Assembly: GCA_922989275.2 (NCBI GenBank)
Contig: OV277867.1
Location: 7,130,001-7,194,000 of the forward strand
Origin: Gari tellinella
Taxonomy: Eukaryota; Mollusca; Bivalvia; Cardiida; Psammobiidae
Direction: 5' to 3'
DNA length: 64,000 nucleotides
In this document: positions 30,184 through 40,115 of the stretch, piece after piece
Layout of the letters: every line of letters starts with the position of its first letter
Numbering within the stretch: the stretch's first letter is position 1
Made by a program: the position numbers and the translations under genes
The notes under the pieces: generated by a model
Told to the model about the DNA's origin: nothing
Seen by the model: only the letters and a program-made list of their open reading frames with translations
Database searches by the model: none

Positions 30184-30223
30184 CTCCTGAAGCCATAGAG
30201 GAAATGCAACAAATGCGAGACAA
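30184..30223 (+). CDS. PLCL: PLC-like gene, 40-bp linker exon between the PH and EF-hand regions
   Basis: The acceptor is GCTATATTTTCAG (AG at 30182-30183); the donor is ACAA|GTATCC (GT at 30224). The upstream exon's last base T plus CT gives Ser, then PEAIEEMQQMRD, and the trailing AA joins the next exon's T to give Asn. The piece is short and charged, as expected between the PH domain and the first EF-hand helix, where ...MRD.WL is a typical PLC phrase. The weak donor and small size make the borders less certain. The phases fit only this choice. Confidence 0.75.
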
Positions 30224-30267
30224 GTATCCTTTCTTTGCTGCCTAGCAGATCATCATATGGTGTACTA

Positions 30268-30513
30268 CAGTGGAGAATCTGTTATTCTTTCCCGTTTAAA
30301 CGCAAACGTACGCAAACGCAAAGCACTAAAACGTAGAAAAGAACAACATTTGGACAATTCTGATAATTCATGTTTATCTTGGTGGCAAACAGTTTGGAGC
30401 CTGATCAGACGCTGGGTTACCCGGCGTCTGATCTGGCTCCAAACTGTTTGCACTGCAAATAATAGTTTTAGCGTAAACGCGTTTATTGGGAAAGAATAAC
30501 AGATTCTCCACTG
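30268..30513 (+). mobile_element. MITE F, complete, 45 bp after an exon
   Basis: CAGTGGAGAATCTGTTATTC to its complement, TA both sides. Core 1 GAGCCTGATCAGACGCTGGG. Confidence 0.93.
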
Positions 30514-30549
30514 TAGTGTTGTCCCATAGCTGGAAAATCAGGGCCCCAG

Positions 30550-30809
30550 ATAACCCTTTCCTCAATAGAACTGCCTTTTAGCGCATTGGATTATTCCGCC
30601 ACAGAAGAAAATAGTTCGAATTTATACAGTTATAAACATGTAAGAAATATTTTCTATTAATATCCTAGTAGATGGTAGCTTAAAGCTGGCTAGAAGTGAA
30701 GCAGAATGCCCCTTAAGGCACGGCACATTCTGCTTTACTTCCAACATGCTTTAAGCAATCATCAGTTCTGTCTTCAAAATTTTAAAGAGGCTACGGGGTA
30801 AAGGGATAA
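30550..30809 (+). mobile_element. MITE A with an ATAA rather than TTAA duplication
   Basis: ATAA at 30550-30553 and 30806-30809 flank CCCTTTCCTCAATAGAA and CTACGGGGTAAAGGG. E's own terminus contains AGATAAG, so ATAA is the pre-insertion sequence. Confidence 0.82.
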
Positions 30810-30890
30810 GCGAGGGTAAACAAAAGTTTCTAACATTTTCTCTATTTGCATTTATTTTCTCTATTTTGCATCTATACTAAACCCTATACT

Positions 30891-31139
30891 ATCCCTTTGG
30901 ACCCTAGTCCCGCATATAGGCGTCATATTCAAACAGGGTACACATGAATTGCACACCTGTCCTATGAAAACATTGAAGACCCAGATCAGAGGGCTCCGAA
31001 AGGAGCCCTCTGATCAGGGTCTTCACTGTTTGTCATAATGCCGAACATTGACAAAAACAACCCTTAAAAGTCAGAAATGGACTAGACTATAATGGAAACT
31101 GGAATTGTCCATTTATAGTTTCAGGGAGGAAAGAGTTAA
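30891..31139 (-). mobile_element. MITE B, left TTAA altered
   Basis: CCCTTTGGACCCTAGTCCC to GGGAGGAAAGAGTTAA. Hairpin AGACCCAGATCAGAGGGCTC, loop CGAAAG. Confidence 0.88.
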
Positions 31140-31228
31140 ACTATGACCACTCCTTAGAATCATCTCTTTAGGGTTTAGTGCAGACATAAAGGTTTTAGAT
31201 TTGGAAATACTCCCTCTCATCTGGAAAC

Positions 31229-31498
31229 CTGGGGCCTGTTTTATGAAACATTGTACGGTAAATACTGTCGTAAGTCCAATTCTAAAATTCTCAATTATTA
31301 TTTATTTTTCTGTCTTGAAAAGACGATTCCAAAGAGATTTTGCAGGACAGAATTTGATGAAGTTTTAAGACGATTCTGTTCTATATCAAAGAGATGTCAC
31401 AAGACAGGATTAGAGTGGGAAATCAGATATAAGATGTAGTATTAAATTTTGACTTACGACCGTTTTGATTGTACGGCATTTCATAAGACGGGCCCCTG
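31229..31498. mobile_element. MITE L
   Basis: CTGGGGCCTGTTTTATGAAA to TTTCATAAGACGGGCCCCTG. The interior has two pieces of the AAGACGATTC / AAAGAGAT core 3 type palindrome, rearranged. Confidence 0.8.
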
Positions 31499-31622
31499 AA
31501 AAATAGTCAAACTTGTGTTATGAGGCCATTTGCGACTTTGGCTTTAACATTTTATAAATCTTGTGTTATTTGGTCTAAAAATATGGGGAGCATGTTTAAA
31601 AAAAATATGAATTGTTGACTGC

Positions 31623-31873
31623 TTAACTCTTTCCTCCCTGAAACTTTAAATGGACAATTCCAGTTTCCATTTTAGTCTAGTCCATTTTAGACTTTTAAGG
31701 GTTGTTTTTGTCAATGTTTGGCATTATGACAAACAGTGAAGACCCTGATCAGAGGGCTCCTTTCGGAGCCCTCTGATCTGGGTCTTCACTGTTTGCACAG
31801 GACAATTGTACTGTTCACATGTACACTGTTTGAAAAGGACGCCTATAAGCGGGACTAGGGTTCAAAGGGTTAA
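31623..31873 (+). mobile_element. MITE B, complete
   Basis: TTAACTCTTTCCTCCCTGAA to GGTTCAAAGGGTTAA. Hairpin AAGACCCTGATCAGAGGGCT, loop CCTTTCGG. Confidence 0.94.
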
Positions 31874-32237
31874 TACAGGATGAAAATTTGCAGCAAGCTC
31901 CTGAAAGAACTTTATGCATTAATTATATTCTGCGTTATGCAGCTACATGTATAATTATGTATTTAAAATTTCTCTTAAGCTGAATCAGAGGTAGCATAAT
32001 CCAAATTTTGACTATTTTGATGTTTCAACTTTACTTTTTTTCTGCATTAAGCAACTACATGTACTTGTAAGAAATCTGATTTTCATCATTATTTTATTAC
32101 CACTTGTATGAAATCTGATGTTCAACTCTATTCCAATTCTGCATTTCGCAACTGCTTGTATGAAAGACTGAGCCTGGGTCTTTTAGTGAATGGTCTCTTA
32201 CTACATTAGTTTGACTGTACTTAAGTTCACACTTAGT
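31874..32237. other. No gene recognised
   Basis: Repeated short phrases (CTACATGTA, GTATGAAATCTGAT) but no clear family; non-coding. Confidence 0.45.
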
Positions 32238-32451
32238 TTAACTCTTTGCATGCTGGGAATTCTTTTTTGTCTGCATCAATTGTCGTCTGTTACTGTTCTA
32301 AAGATAAAATTTTCAAAATTTCTTTTCAAAACAGGGTCAGAGTGTGAAACAGTTTGGATCCTGATGAGATGCAGCATTACGCAGCATCTCATCAGGATCC
32401 AGACTGTTTGCAAAGGTTATCATGGTTTGACCGCTAGCATGCAAAGAGTTA
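32238..32451 (+). mobile_element. MITE C, complete
   Basis: TTAACTCTTTGCATGCTGGG to GCATGCAAAGAGTTAT. Core 1 with GATGCAGCATTACGCAGCAT. Confidence 0.92.
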
Positions 32452-32541
32452 TACATGTTTATTTCCAGACATACATGTAGTTATAATTACACGTGCGAAA
32501 CGTACACTAACAATATGAGGGAAATGGATTGAAACGAAATA

Positions 32542-32884
32542 CAGTGTTCCCTCTCGACACCCAACGGGAGACATAAATTGTGTGCATTGTTCAGAGGTAG
32601 TCGTTACAGGGAGGGAAATTTGCAAACAGCTTGAATCCAGATCAGACGCCGCGTTACGCGGGCTCTGATCTGGATTCAAGCTGTTTGTCACTCCTCAATA
32701 AGTTTTTTTTCTGTCAAAATGTCCATTATGCAACTTTGAGACAAATAGCAGACGACACTTTTAAGCAGACCACATTGCAATTGTGAATAGGTTGGACATA
32801 ATTGTCCTTTTTAGGGAACAGCGGCAAGGGTCGCCGTAAGGAGGGAATCGTTGTTGGGAGGGCCGTTGTAGGGAGGGAGCGCTG
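32542..32884 (+). mobile_element. MITE I, complete
   Basis: CAGTGTTCCCTCTCGACACC to GGGAGGGAGCGCTG, TA flanks. Core 1 arm GCAAACAGCTTGAATCCAGA, TCAGACGCCGCG. The distal part has GCAGACGACA, CAGCGGCAAGGGTCGCCG. Confidence 0.9.
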
Positions 32885-33048
32885 TAGTATACTTATTGAG
32901 TTTCTCTCCTTGTTCACTCTTGATACAGTGTTTTATGCTGCCTTGACATTTCAATGTTAGTACTTTAGTCTCAAACCTGTGAAATCTCATTGATTACTCA
33001 CAGTGGTTACATGTTCTATATTGCAACAGGTTGAAACGCAGTAAATTT

Positions 33049-33242
33049 CAGGGCTCCAGATAAGGGGAGTATTTCGAAAAACAAAACTCTTTATTTCTGA
33101 ATTATACCCTATGGTGTAACTACTCATTAGAATCAACTCTTGGAGATGATTCTAATGAGTAGTTACACCATAGGATTTCGTGCTGAAATAAGTGAGAAAA
33201 TGATGGATTTGTTCAGTTTACTCCCCTTTATCTGAAACCCTG
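33049..33242 (+). mobile_element. MITE E, complete
   Basis: CAGGGCTCCAGATAAGGGGA to CTTTATCTGAAACCCTG. Core 3 with two mismatches. A B/N-type core fragment follows at 33299-33345. Confidence 0.88.
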
Positions 33243-33541
33243 AATCTGCTTTGATTATATTGCCCCTTATTGTGAAAGAAACAAGTATATACACACTTTG
33301 CTAACAGTGTAGACCCAGATCAGAGAGCACTGTTTGCCATAATTTTGAATAAATTTGGACAAACCTTTAACGGTAAAGAGAAACTGGTTATTGTTCTTGA
33401 AATTGAATATTCCATTAATATTCAGTTGTGTATTTGTTTAAATACCAGGAATTGCTCCAAAGTTTATTCAAAAAGAATATGTAGAACCGTTACAATCATT
33501 CCTTTTTATGCCCATGTCATCTATAGATGCTGAGACATATA

Positions 33542-33746
33542 CAGTAGAACCTTTCTATAACGACCACTTAATTTTGTCAAATATTAGTCGTTTAAGATAG
33601 GTGACTGCTTAAAGCAAAGTGAAAGTGAAACAGAAAGCTCCTACAGGAGCTTTCTGTTTCACTTGCACATTGCTTTAAGCTGTCATCTGTCTTTTATACA
33701 GACAATTAGCCTTCTTTTTAGTGGTCGTAATAGAAAGGTTCTACTG
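33542..33746. mobile_element. MITE H, complete
   Basis: CAGTAGAACCTTTCTATAAC to its complement, TA both sides. TTAAAGCAAAGTGAAAGTGA, GAAAGCTCC, TACA loop, complement. Confidence 0.92.
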
Positions 33747-33754
33747 TAGTGATT

Positions 33755-34210
33755 ATCCTGTCCGACTATCTGTGCATCCTTCCATCTGTCCATAACAAGG
33801 TTAACTAGATTTTACCATTTCCTCTAGCACCAATACTGCTTACTCAAATGCTTAGATACTTATACAGTTGTTGCCTTAATGGACCATTACCAATCCACCA
33901 ATATCACCCAACCTTGATTTTGACCTTGACCTTGATCTAATTTGGCCATAATAGTATTGTAAATGGGTCATTTCTTGGTTGACTTGAATTAACTGTTTCG
34001 TTAAGTGTCAACACTGCTTACTCAAATACTTGGATACCTATACAGTTGTTTCCTTGGACCCTATCGAATCTACCAATATCACCCAATCTTGATTTTGACC
34101 TTGACCTAATTTGGACTTAGAATATTTTAAATGGGCTATTTCTTGGTTAACTAGATTTTACTGTTTCATCTTGTGTCAACACTACTAACTACAATGCTTA
34201 GAAAAGATTT
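33755..34210 (+). repeat. Repeat O, about 2.5 units of roughly 175 bp
   Basis: Units marked by AACTAGATTTTACCATTTCC, CTGCTTACTCAAATGCTTAG, CAGTTGTTGCCTTAATGGAC and TTGATTTTGACCTTGACC. Part of the same repeat lies in the A element at 27165-27539. Confidence 0.7.
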
Positions 34211-34279
34211 AGAATATATTGTTAAGGATGCCGTCGGTGAATAAGCTTTTATTGAAATGTGTTGTCAGACCATTGGGTT

Positions 34280-34465
34280 TTGGAAATGTTCTGCTTACCC
34301 ACTTATCTGGAGTCCTGGCCCCAACGCTATAAAGGGTTTAAATTGAATCTGTAACTGTTCTCGAGCATTTGATTTGTCAGATTTGAGCAAAAGTTAAAGT
34401 CTTAACCAATTAAATACTCGAGAGTGACCTCCAACTCAACTTAAACGCTTTATAACCTTGGACCC
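34280..34465. mobile_element. E terminal fragment and a small inverted-repeat element
   Basis: 34280-34317 ends CTTATCTGGAGTCCTG. Then CCAACGCTATAAAGGGTTTA pairs with TTAAACGCTTTATAACCTTG, and CTCGAGCATTTGATTTG with CAATTAAATACTCGAGAG. About 148 bp; family unknown. Confidence 0.6.
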
Positions 34466-34485
34466 CGATATAAAGTCCAAATGTA

Positions 34486-34691
34486 CAGTTGTAACCCTCT
34501 ATTACGACCACTAAAATGAAGGTAAATTGATTATATAAAAACATGTGGCAGCTTAAAGCAAGGTGACCGCGAAACAGAAAGCTCCTACAGGAGCTTTCTG
34601 TTTCACTGTTATCTTGCTTTAAGCAGTCATCTGCCTTAGACAGCCAATAATTAACAAACTTTAGTGGTCGTTAAATAGAGAGGTATTACTG
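34486..34691. mobile_element. MITE H, complete
   Basis: CAGTTGTAACCCTCTATTAC to GAGAGGTATTACTG. Perfect GAAAGCTCC, TACA, GGAGCTTTC hairpin. It ends 94 bp before the PLCL exon. Confidence 0.9.
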
Positions 34692-34784
34692 TAGTTTCTA
34701 TGACTGTGATTGTAACAAAACAACAGTAGGTGGGATAGATCCAATCATAGCTATAACCCTAGTTCTCCTTAATCAGTCTCTCAG

Positions 34785-34914
34785 TTGGTTATCAGAAGTG
34801 TTTGATGCCGCTGTACGTGACGACTCCCAGACACTGTCAGAGACCGATGTCGTGAAGCTGATGCAACAACTCAATAACAACATCGCCACCTCAAGAATCC
34901 ACACCAAGTTGAAG
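34785..34914 (+). CDS. PLCL: PLC-like gene, exon encoding the first EF-hand
   Basis: The acceptor is AATCAGTCTCTCAG (AG at 34783-34784); the donor is AAG|GTAAGA (GT at 34915). The 130-bp exon starts with one base that completes Asn and ends in phase 0. It reads NWLSEVFDAAVRDDSQ, then TLSETDVVKLMQQLNNNI, then ATSRIHTKLK. W.S.VFDAA...L...V.KL...LN is the first EF-hand region of PLC proteins. The Ca-loop Asp at position 1 is Val and the central Gly is Gln, so this EF-hand probably does not bind calcium, as in PLCL proteins. An upstream AG (34775-34776) would shift the frame. The X/Y catalytic exons were not found to the right. Confidence 0.88.
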
Positions 34915-34960
34915 GTAAGATTAGTCCACAGTACAGTCGGACCACCAAGAGGAAGACTAT

Positions 34961-35460
34961 TTAACCCTTTACCCCCATAGCCAGTTTCTAGTTTTGAAGA
35001 CATAGAACTACTTAAAGCAGGTTGAAAGTAGAGCAGAATGTGCCTTAACCCTTTGAACCCTAGTCCCGCATATAGGCGTCCTTTTCAAACAGTGTACATG
35101 TGAATAGTACACTTGTCCTATGCAAACAGTGAAGACCCAGATCAGAGGGCTCCTTTCGGAGCCCTCTGATCAGGGTCTTCACTGTTTGTCATAATGCCAA
35201 ACATTGACAAAAACAACCCTTAAAAGTCAGAAATGGACTAGACTAAAATAGAAACTGGAATTGTTAATTTAAAGTTTCAGGGAGGAAAGAGTTAAGGCAC
35301 ATTCTGCTTTACTTTCAGCCTGCTTTAAGCTACCATCTGCTAGGGTATAGAAAATATTTCTTCTGGTACATATTCTTGGCTCAATAAATTTGAATTATTT
35401 TCTTCAGTGGAGGAATAAATGAAAGGCGTAAAAAGGCGTATTTATGGGGTAATGGGTTAA
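34961..35460 (-). mobile_element. MITE A with a B element at its hairpin centre
   Basis: TTAACCCTTTACCCCCATAG begins 47 bp after the exon donor. Arm AGAGCAGAATGTGCC, then B, then GGCACATTCTGCTTTACTTT and the rest of A to TATGGGGTAATGGGTTAA. Confidence 0.93.
35045..35295 (-). mobile_element. MITE B nested in the central TTAA of A
   Basis: TTAA at 35045-35048 and 35292-35295. CCCTTTGAACCCTAGTCCC to GGGAGGAAAGAG. Removing it and one TTAA restores GTGCCTTAAGGCAC exactly. Confidence 0.95.
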
Positions 35461-35620
35461 CTGCATAAAAGACAGGTTTCAGTTTAAAACAAGGTGACAG
35501 TAAAACAGAAAGCTCCTGAGGGAGCTTTCTGTTTAAATGTCACCTTGCTGTAAGCAGTCACCTATCTTAAACACCTTACAACTACAAATTTTAAGTGGTT
35601 GTAATAGAGGAATTTTACTG
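35461..35620. mobile_element. MITE H, left end cut by A
   Basis: CTGCATAAAAGACAGGTTTC (left arm without TIR), GAAAGCTCCTGAGGGAGCTT, GGTTGTAATAGAGGAATTTT, ACTG. Confidence 0.8.
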
Positions 35621-36171
35621 TATTCTGTATGTCCTGTCAACGACAGTGTTGCTCTTCTGAGTCGAAGTTCTGACTTGAGTGTTTCTAATGGCAGGTTCTA
35701 GTGCTTGAAAACCCTGAAACACACCATAATTTGAAAATTTGAAAAATATGAACGATGGGACTATTTAAACACAGAATTTTGTAACTTCATTGTAAGTATG
35801 AAATTTTCAGGGAATATGAGACTATTTTTCTTTCATAGTTACCTCCCTTATTTTTCTTTCATAGTTACCTCCCTTATTTTTCTTTCATAGTTACCTCCCT
35901 TAGTACAGGTAGTGCAGGAAGTTGTGAGTTTATTGGGAAAGAATAATGTCTTCTAGTTGGTCAACCAACTGGGCCATGGAAGTATTTAGTCATGGTTATA
36001 AGACTGAAGAACAATGACCAATAAACTCATAAATCTGCAGGTCATGTAAGGAGCGAGCAAATACTAAAATATTAATATCCCATCTGCCAACTAGAATAGA
36101 TTGATTGTCAAAAAATAATAAGTAAGCCATTGTTTCTGTGTACATGGTCTCTAATAAATAATGGACGAGTA
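35621..36171. other. No gene; tandem repeat and an F fragment
   Basis: Apart from the 26-bp repeat, 35930-35965 holds an F terminus piece (TTTATTGGGAAAGAATAATG). The remainder is unassigned. Confidence 0.5.
35825..35901. repeat. 26-bp tandem repeat, three copies
   Basis: TTTTTCTTTCATAGTTACCT, CCCTTA repeated three times without mismatch. Confidence 0.92.
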
Positions 36172-36416
36172 TTAACCCATTACCCCATAGCTTGTTTCTA
36201 GTTTGAAGACGGGTATTCACTTAAAACAGGTTGAAAGTAAAGTAGAATGCGCCTTGAGGCGCATTCTGCTTTACTTTCAGCCTGCTTTAAGCTACCATCT
36301 GCTAGAATATCAAAAAAATCTTCAGATAGATATTCATAACTGTATAAATTTGAACTTCTGCAGTGACGGAATAAATTAATGACGTAAAAAGGCGTATTTA
36401 TGGGGGAATGGGTTAA
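36172..36416 (-). mobile_element. MITE A, complete
   Basis: TTAACCCATTACCCCATAGC to TGGGGGAATGGGTTAA. Core 2 with GCGCCTTGAGGCGC. A short A terminus fragment follows. Confidence 0.92.
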
Positions 36417-36487
36417 CCCATTCCACCATAGCCAAAGGGGCAAATCACTAATATCCAATTACTCCATAGATACACAATTTTACACAT

Positions 36488-36840
36488 TTAACCCATTACT
36501 CTATAGATACACATATTTACACATTCAATTTATTCATACCCTGAAGAAAATAGTTCCAATTTAAACAGTTTTGAATAAGAACCATAAGAAAAATGTTCTA
36601 TATCCCAGCAGATGACTTAAAGCAGGCTTTAAGGCCCATTCTGCTTTACTTTCATTCTGCTTTAAGTGGTCACCTGTCTCCAAAACTAGAAACAGGATAT
36701 GGAGTAAAGGGTTAAATTATTCCTTCACTGAAGAAAATAGTTTATATAGTCATGAATATTTACCATAAGAAATAGTTTCTGTATCCTAGAAGAATGATGA
36801 TTGCTTGAAGCAGTCTGAAAGTAAAGCAGAATGCCCCATA
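36488..36840 (+). mobile_element. MITE A with a shortened hairpin, plus a second left arm
   Basis: 36488-36715 runs TTAACCCATTACTCTATAGA to GGAGTAAAGGGTTAA; the hairpin is reduced to AAAGCAGGCTTTAAGGCCCA. 36716-36840 is the interior left arm of another A (ATTCCTTCACTGAAGAAAAT) to GAATGCCCC. Confidence 0.8.
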
Positions 36841-36954
36841 ATTAAGCTTGTAACAAACCATATGATATGGCTATAAGATGATTTTGATTATGGATATTTA
36901 CACTTTTGACTATATTCACTTCACTTCTTACCGCTGTGGGTTAGAATCCTGTTC

Positions 36955-37195
36955 TTAACCCATAGCCTGTTTCTAGTTTTGAAAATAGGTGACTACTTAA
37001 AGCAGGTTGAAAGTAAAGCAGAATGCGCCATATGGCGCATCTGCTTTACTTTCAGCCTGCTTTTAGCAACCTCCTGCTAGAATTAATGAAATTTTCGGTA
37101 TAATATATTTTCATGAATGTATAAATTGGAACTATTTTCTTCAGCAGAGGAATAAACGCAATGTTGAAAGGCGCTTCTATTGGGGAAAGGGTTAA
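36955..37195 (-). mobile_element. MITE A, slight terminal deletion
   Basis: TTAACCCATAGCCTGTTTCT (5 bp of the terminus lost) to GGGGAAAGGGTTAA. Hairpin GCGCCATATGGCGC. Confidence 0.88.
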
Positions 37196-37198
37196 TTT

Positions 37199-37357
37199 CT
37201 CAGCTGACTTGAGGAAGGTTGAAGGTTCTGCCCAGTTGCCGAGACAATGTATGAAGAGCATCATTCTAGGGTATTCCTTGACCTATAATTAGCTGGACGT
37301 TGCGATATGGCTGAAATACTGTTAAAGCGATGTAAAATCATAACAAATCAAATCAAC
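37199..37357 (+). mobile_element. SINE, tRNA-derived, 5' worn
   Basis: GAGGAAGGTTGAAGGTTCTG, CCCAGTTGCCGA, TAATTAGCTGGACGTTGCGA, CTGAAATACTGTTAAAGCGA align with the copies at 41261 and 48989. Target duplication not clear. Confidence 0.78.
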
Positions 37358-37378
37358 TTGTTAAGGAAGTTACTTATA

Positions 37379-37571
37379 CAGTCGAACTTCGATATCTCGA
37401 ACTCTGTTAAATCGTACATACCCGTATTTGAAAGTTAAAACGTGGCTTAGCCAAGTTTTAACTTTAAAATATGGATATGTTCGACTTAATAAAGCATTAA
37501 ATAATGCAGTTCATCTGTCGAACTATCGGATAGTTCGAGTTAAGCGAGTTCGAGATATTGAAGTTCGACTG
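37379..37571. mobile_element. MITE G, complete
   Basis: CAGTCGAACTTCGATATCTC to GAAGTTCGACTG, TA flanks. Hairpin AAAACGTGGCTTAGCCAAGT. Confidence 0.92.
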
Positions 37572-37668
37572 TAGTTAGATCCAGAGTTTAGTTTTCAATT
37601 GCTGTGTTCTTTCAACTTACTGGGGTTAAAGTGTTAAGTGTTAACCCATTACCCCATAAATATGCCTT

Positions 37669-38928
37669 TTTAGCTCACCTGAGCCAAAGGCTCAAGGTGA
37701 GCTATTTGGATGGCCCTGTGTCCGTCGTCGTGCGTCGTGCGTATGTGCGTCGTGCGTATGTGCGTCGTCGTTAACAATTGCTTCAAATGACATCTCCTCC
37801 TATACCGCTTGACAGAATTCAACCAAACTGTACAGAAATGTTCCTTGGGTCAAGCTCTTTCAAATTTGTTCAAAGAATTAAAAACAATGCAGAACTCTGG
37901 TTGCCATGGCAACCAATGTGAAAAAATAATGAAATCTTAAAAAATCTTCTTGTCAAAAACTGGAAGGGCCAGAGCTTACATATTTGGCACATAGCATCAT
38001 CTACAGGTCCTCTATCAAGTTTGTTCAAATTATGCCCCTGGGGTCAAAATTGGCCCCGCCCCGGGGGTCACAGATTTACATAGAGTTATATAGTGAAATT
38101 TTCAAACGTCTTCTTCTCTGAAACTAATGTGGCCAGAGCATTGATATTTGGCATGGTGACACTTCTAGATGTCCTATACGAAAATTGTTCAAATGGTTCT
38201 GGTCGGTTGCATAACTAGGTCACAGGAGCTAAAAATAGATTTTTTTCATTGAAAACTTCAAAAATCTTCTTGTCTGAAACTACAAGGGCCAGAGCTTAGA
38301 TATTTGGCACATACCATCGCCTACAGGTCCTCTATCTAGTTTGTTCAAATTATGCCCCTGGGGTCGAAATTGGCCCCGCCCCGGGGGTCACAGTTTTACA
38401 TAGAGTTATATAGTGAAATTTTCAAACGTCTTCTTCTCTGAAACTAATATGGCCAGAGCTTTGATATTTGGTATGGTGACACTTCTAGATGTCCTATACC
38501 AAAATTGTTCAAATGGTTCTGGTCGGCTGCATAACTAGGTCACAGGAGCTAAAAATAGATATTTTCCAATGAAAACTAAAAAAATCTTCTTTTCTGAAAC
38601 TACAAGGGCCAGAGCTTAGATATTTGGCACTACAGGTCCTCTATCAAGTTTGTTCAAATTATGCACCTGGGTTCAAAATTGGCCCCGCCCCTGGGGTCAC
38701 AGTTTTAAATAGAGTTATATAGAGAAAATTTCAAACATCTTCTTCTCTGACACTAATATGGCCAGAGCTTTTATATTCGGTATGGTGACACTTTTAAATA
38801 TACTTTACATAATTTGTTCAAATTGTTCTGGTCTGTTGCATATCTAGGTCAGTCCTGGACCTAAATTATTATCGCCATTTTTTCAGATATTTTCTCAGGT
38901 GAGTGAAATATGCCCCATGGGGCTCTTG
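37669..38928 (+). mobile_element. HINE (Helentron-like), subfamily 3
   Basis: TTTAGCTCACCTGAGCC hairpin closed by GGCTCAAGGTGAGCT, GTCGTGCGTATGTGCGTC tract, internal units of about 300 bp (GGTCACAGTTTTACATAGAG, CTACAAGGGCCAGAGCTTAG). 3' end TCAGGTGAGTGAAATATGCC, hairpin GCCCCATGGGGC, TCTTG. T|T target in the GCCTTTTTAC of A. Confidence 0.87.
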
Positions 38929-39035
38929 TTACATCGTTAATTTAATATTCCAGTGAAGAAAAAAGTTCTATTTTATACAGTTATGAATAAGCAACATAAG
39001 AAATATCTTCTATATCCAAGCAGATGATAGCTTAA

Positions 39036-39975
39036 GGGTGTATCAATGTCATGACTTTGGGAAACTTTCAAAGTATATGAAAACACTCTATGATGGTTTT
39101 GTATTGAAGAGCTATTTAAGATGAATGAAAAAATAGAAAAAGTGTACATTTTGGTGAACAACAGTTGGCTCTACGGCCATGTAAAATTTACCCCACCCAC
39201 TTCCTCTTATTTTGTCCATTTCAAACAGCCCGCTTCAATAAAATCCATTTTAAATGAAAACAAATATGATAATTTGGTTTTGTGTTATTTATTTCCTATC
39301 TATGGTAGTATTTCTTCATACAAAAACTAATTTAAGAAAAGAAAGGCACCAAATATGAAATTATAAAGCTCTAAATAGCATCGATATGGTACTTTTTTGT
39401 AAATTTTGTAAGGGGAGATAACTCTTTTTACTGTAATAACTCAAAATTTTCAACACTGACCTTTCAATTTCTTTTCATATTTTGAACTGCCTTAGCATGG
39501 GCTTTCATCTGGTAGAATATAAGAAAAAGTTAAATACTAGAACTATTTCATTTTCAAACTTTTTTACTTTTTTTCATAAAATAAAAAATCTAATAAAATC
39601 ATGCCCTATACAAAGCACATTTTTGATATTCAAGGATCGATATTGTTCAAACCTGGTGCCTGCTTTGTCTAAATTTGGTTTCTATATGTGAAAATACCAC
39701 CATAGACATGAAATAAATAATGGAAACCCAAATTATCATGTTTGTTTTGTTTCGAAATAAATTTTACTGAAGCTTGTACCCTGAATGGGTAAAATTTGAA
39801 AAAAAAAGTCCAAATTTGACATACCTTTTTCAAATCGCTGTAGCTCAAAAACAAGGACACCACCATATATTATTTTTTTCATTTTTTCATTCATCATAAA
39901 CAGCTCTTCCAAAAAAACAATGTTAGAAAAAAAGTTAAATACTTTGAAAAAATGGCTTATGACATTGATACACCC
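39036..39975. mobile_element. Element P: long-inverted-repeat element with TTAA duplication
   Basis: GGGTGTATCAATGTCATGA and its complement are immediately flanked by TTAA (39032-39035, 39976-39979). The arms extend about 320 bp each. Shared landmarks include GATGAATGAAAAAAT, GATAATTTGGTTT / GATAATTTGGGTTT, and TATTTATTTC..TCTATGGT. The middle, about 39355-39655, is single copy. Short frames inside show no transposase. Confidence 0.87.
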
Positions 39976-40115
39976 TTAAAGCAGTCTAAAAGTAAAGTAG
40001 AATGTGCCTTAAGGTGCATTCTGCTTTACTTTTAGCCTGCTTTAAGTGGTCACCTATCTTCAAAACTAGAAATATGCTTTGGGGTAATGGGTTAATTATC
40101 CAGGAATGAGATGTA

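Larger units (their letters stand above)
30539..31231 (-). mobile_element. MITE E hosting an A and a B element
   Basis: CAGGGCCCCAG, then A, then ATAAGCGAGGGTAAAC, AACATTTTCTC, then B, then GACCACTCCTTAGAATC, AAGGTTTTAGATTTGGAAAT and TCATCTGGAAACCTG. The joined E pieces follow the family order. Confidence 0.75.
37641..40095 (+). mobile_element. MITE A expanded by a HINE and a P element
   Basis: TTAACCCATTACCCCATAAA; interrupted at 37669; resumes at 38929 (TTACATCGTTAATTTAAT, AGTGAAGAAAAAAGTTC); interrupted again at the core border TTAA (39032); resumes at AGCAGTCTAAAAGTAAAG and ends TTGGGGTAATGGGTTAA. Confidence 0.9.

Noticed and set aside
34798..34980. Frame starting at GTG 34798 as an independent gene
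   Set aside because: It is the internal part of the exon 34785-34914 plus intron; the splice borders and the upstream phase explain it better.
39036..39975. Autonomous transposon with a transposase
   Set aside because: Internal frames are at most 69 codons, lie mostly in the inverted arms and show no catalytic motif.
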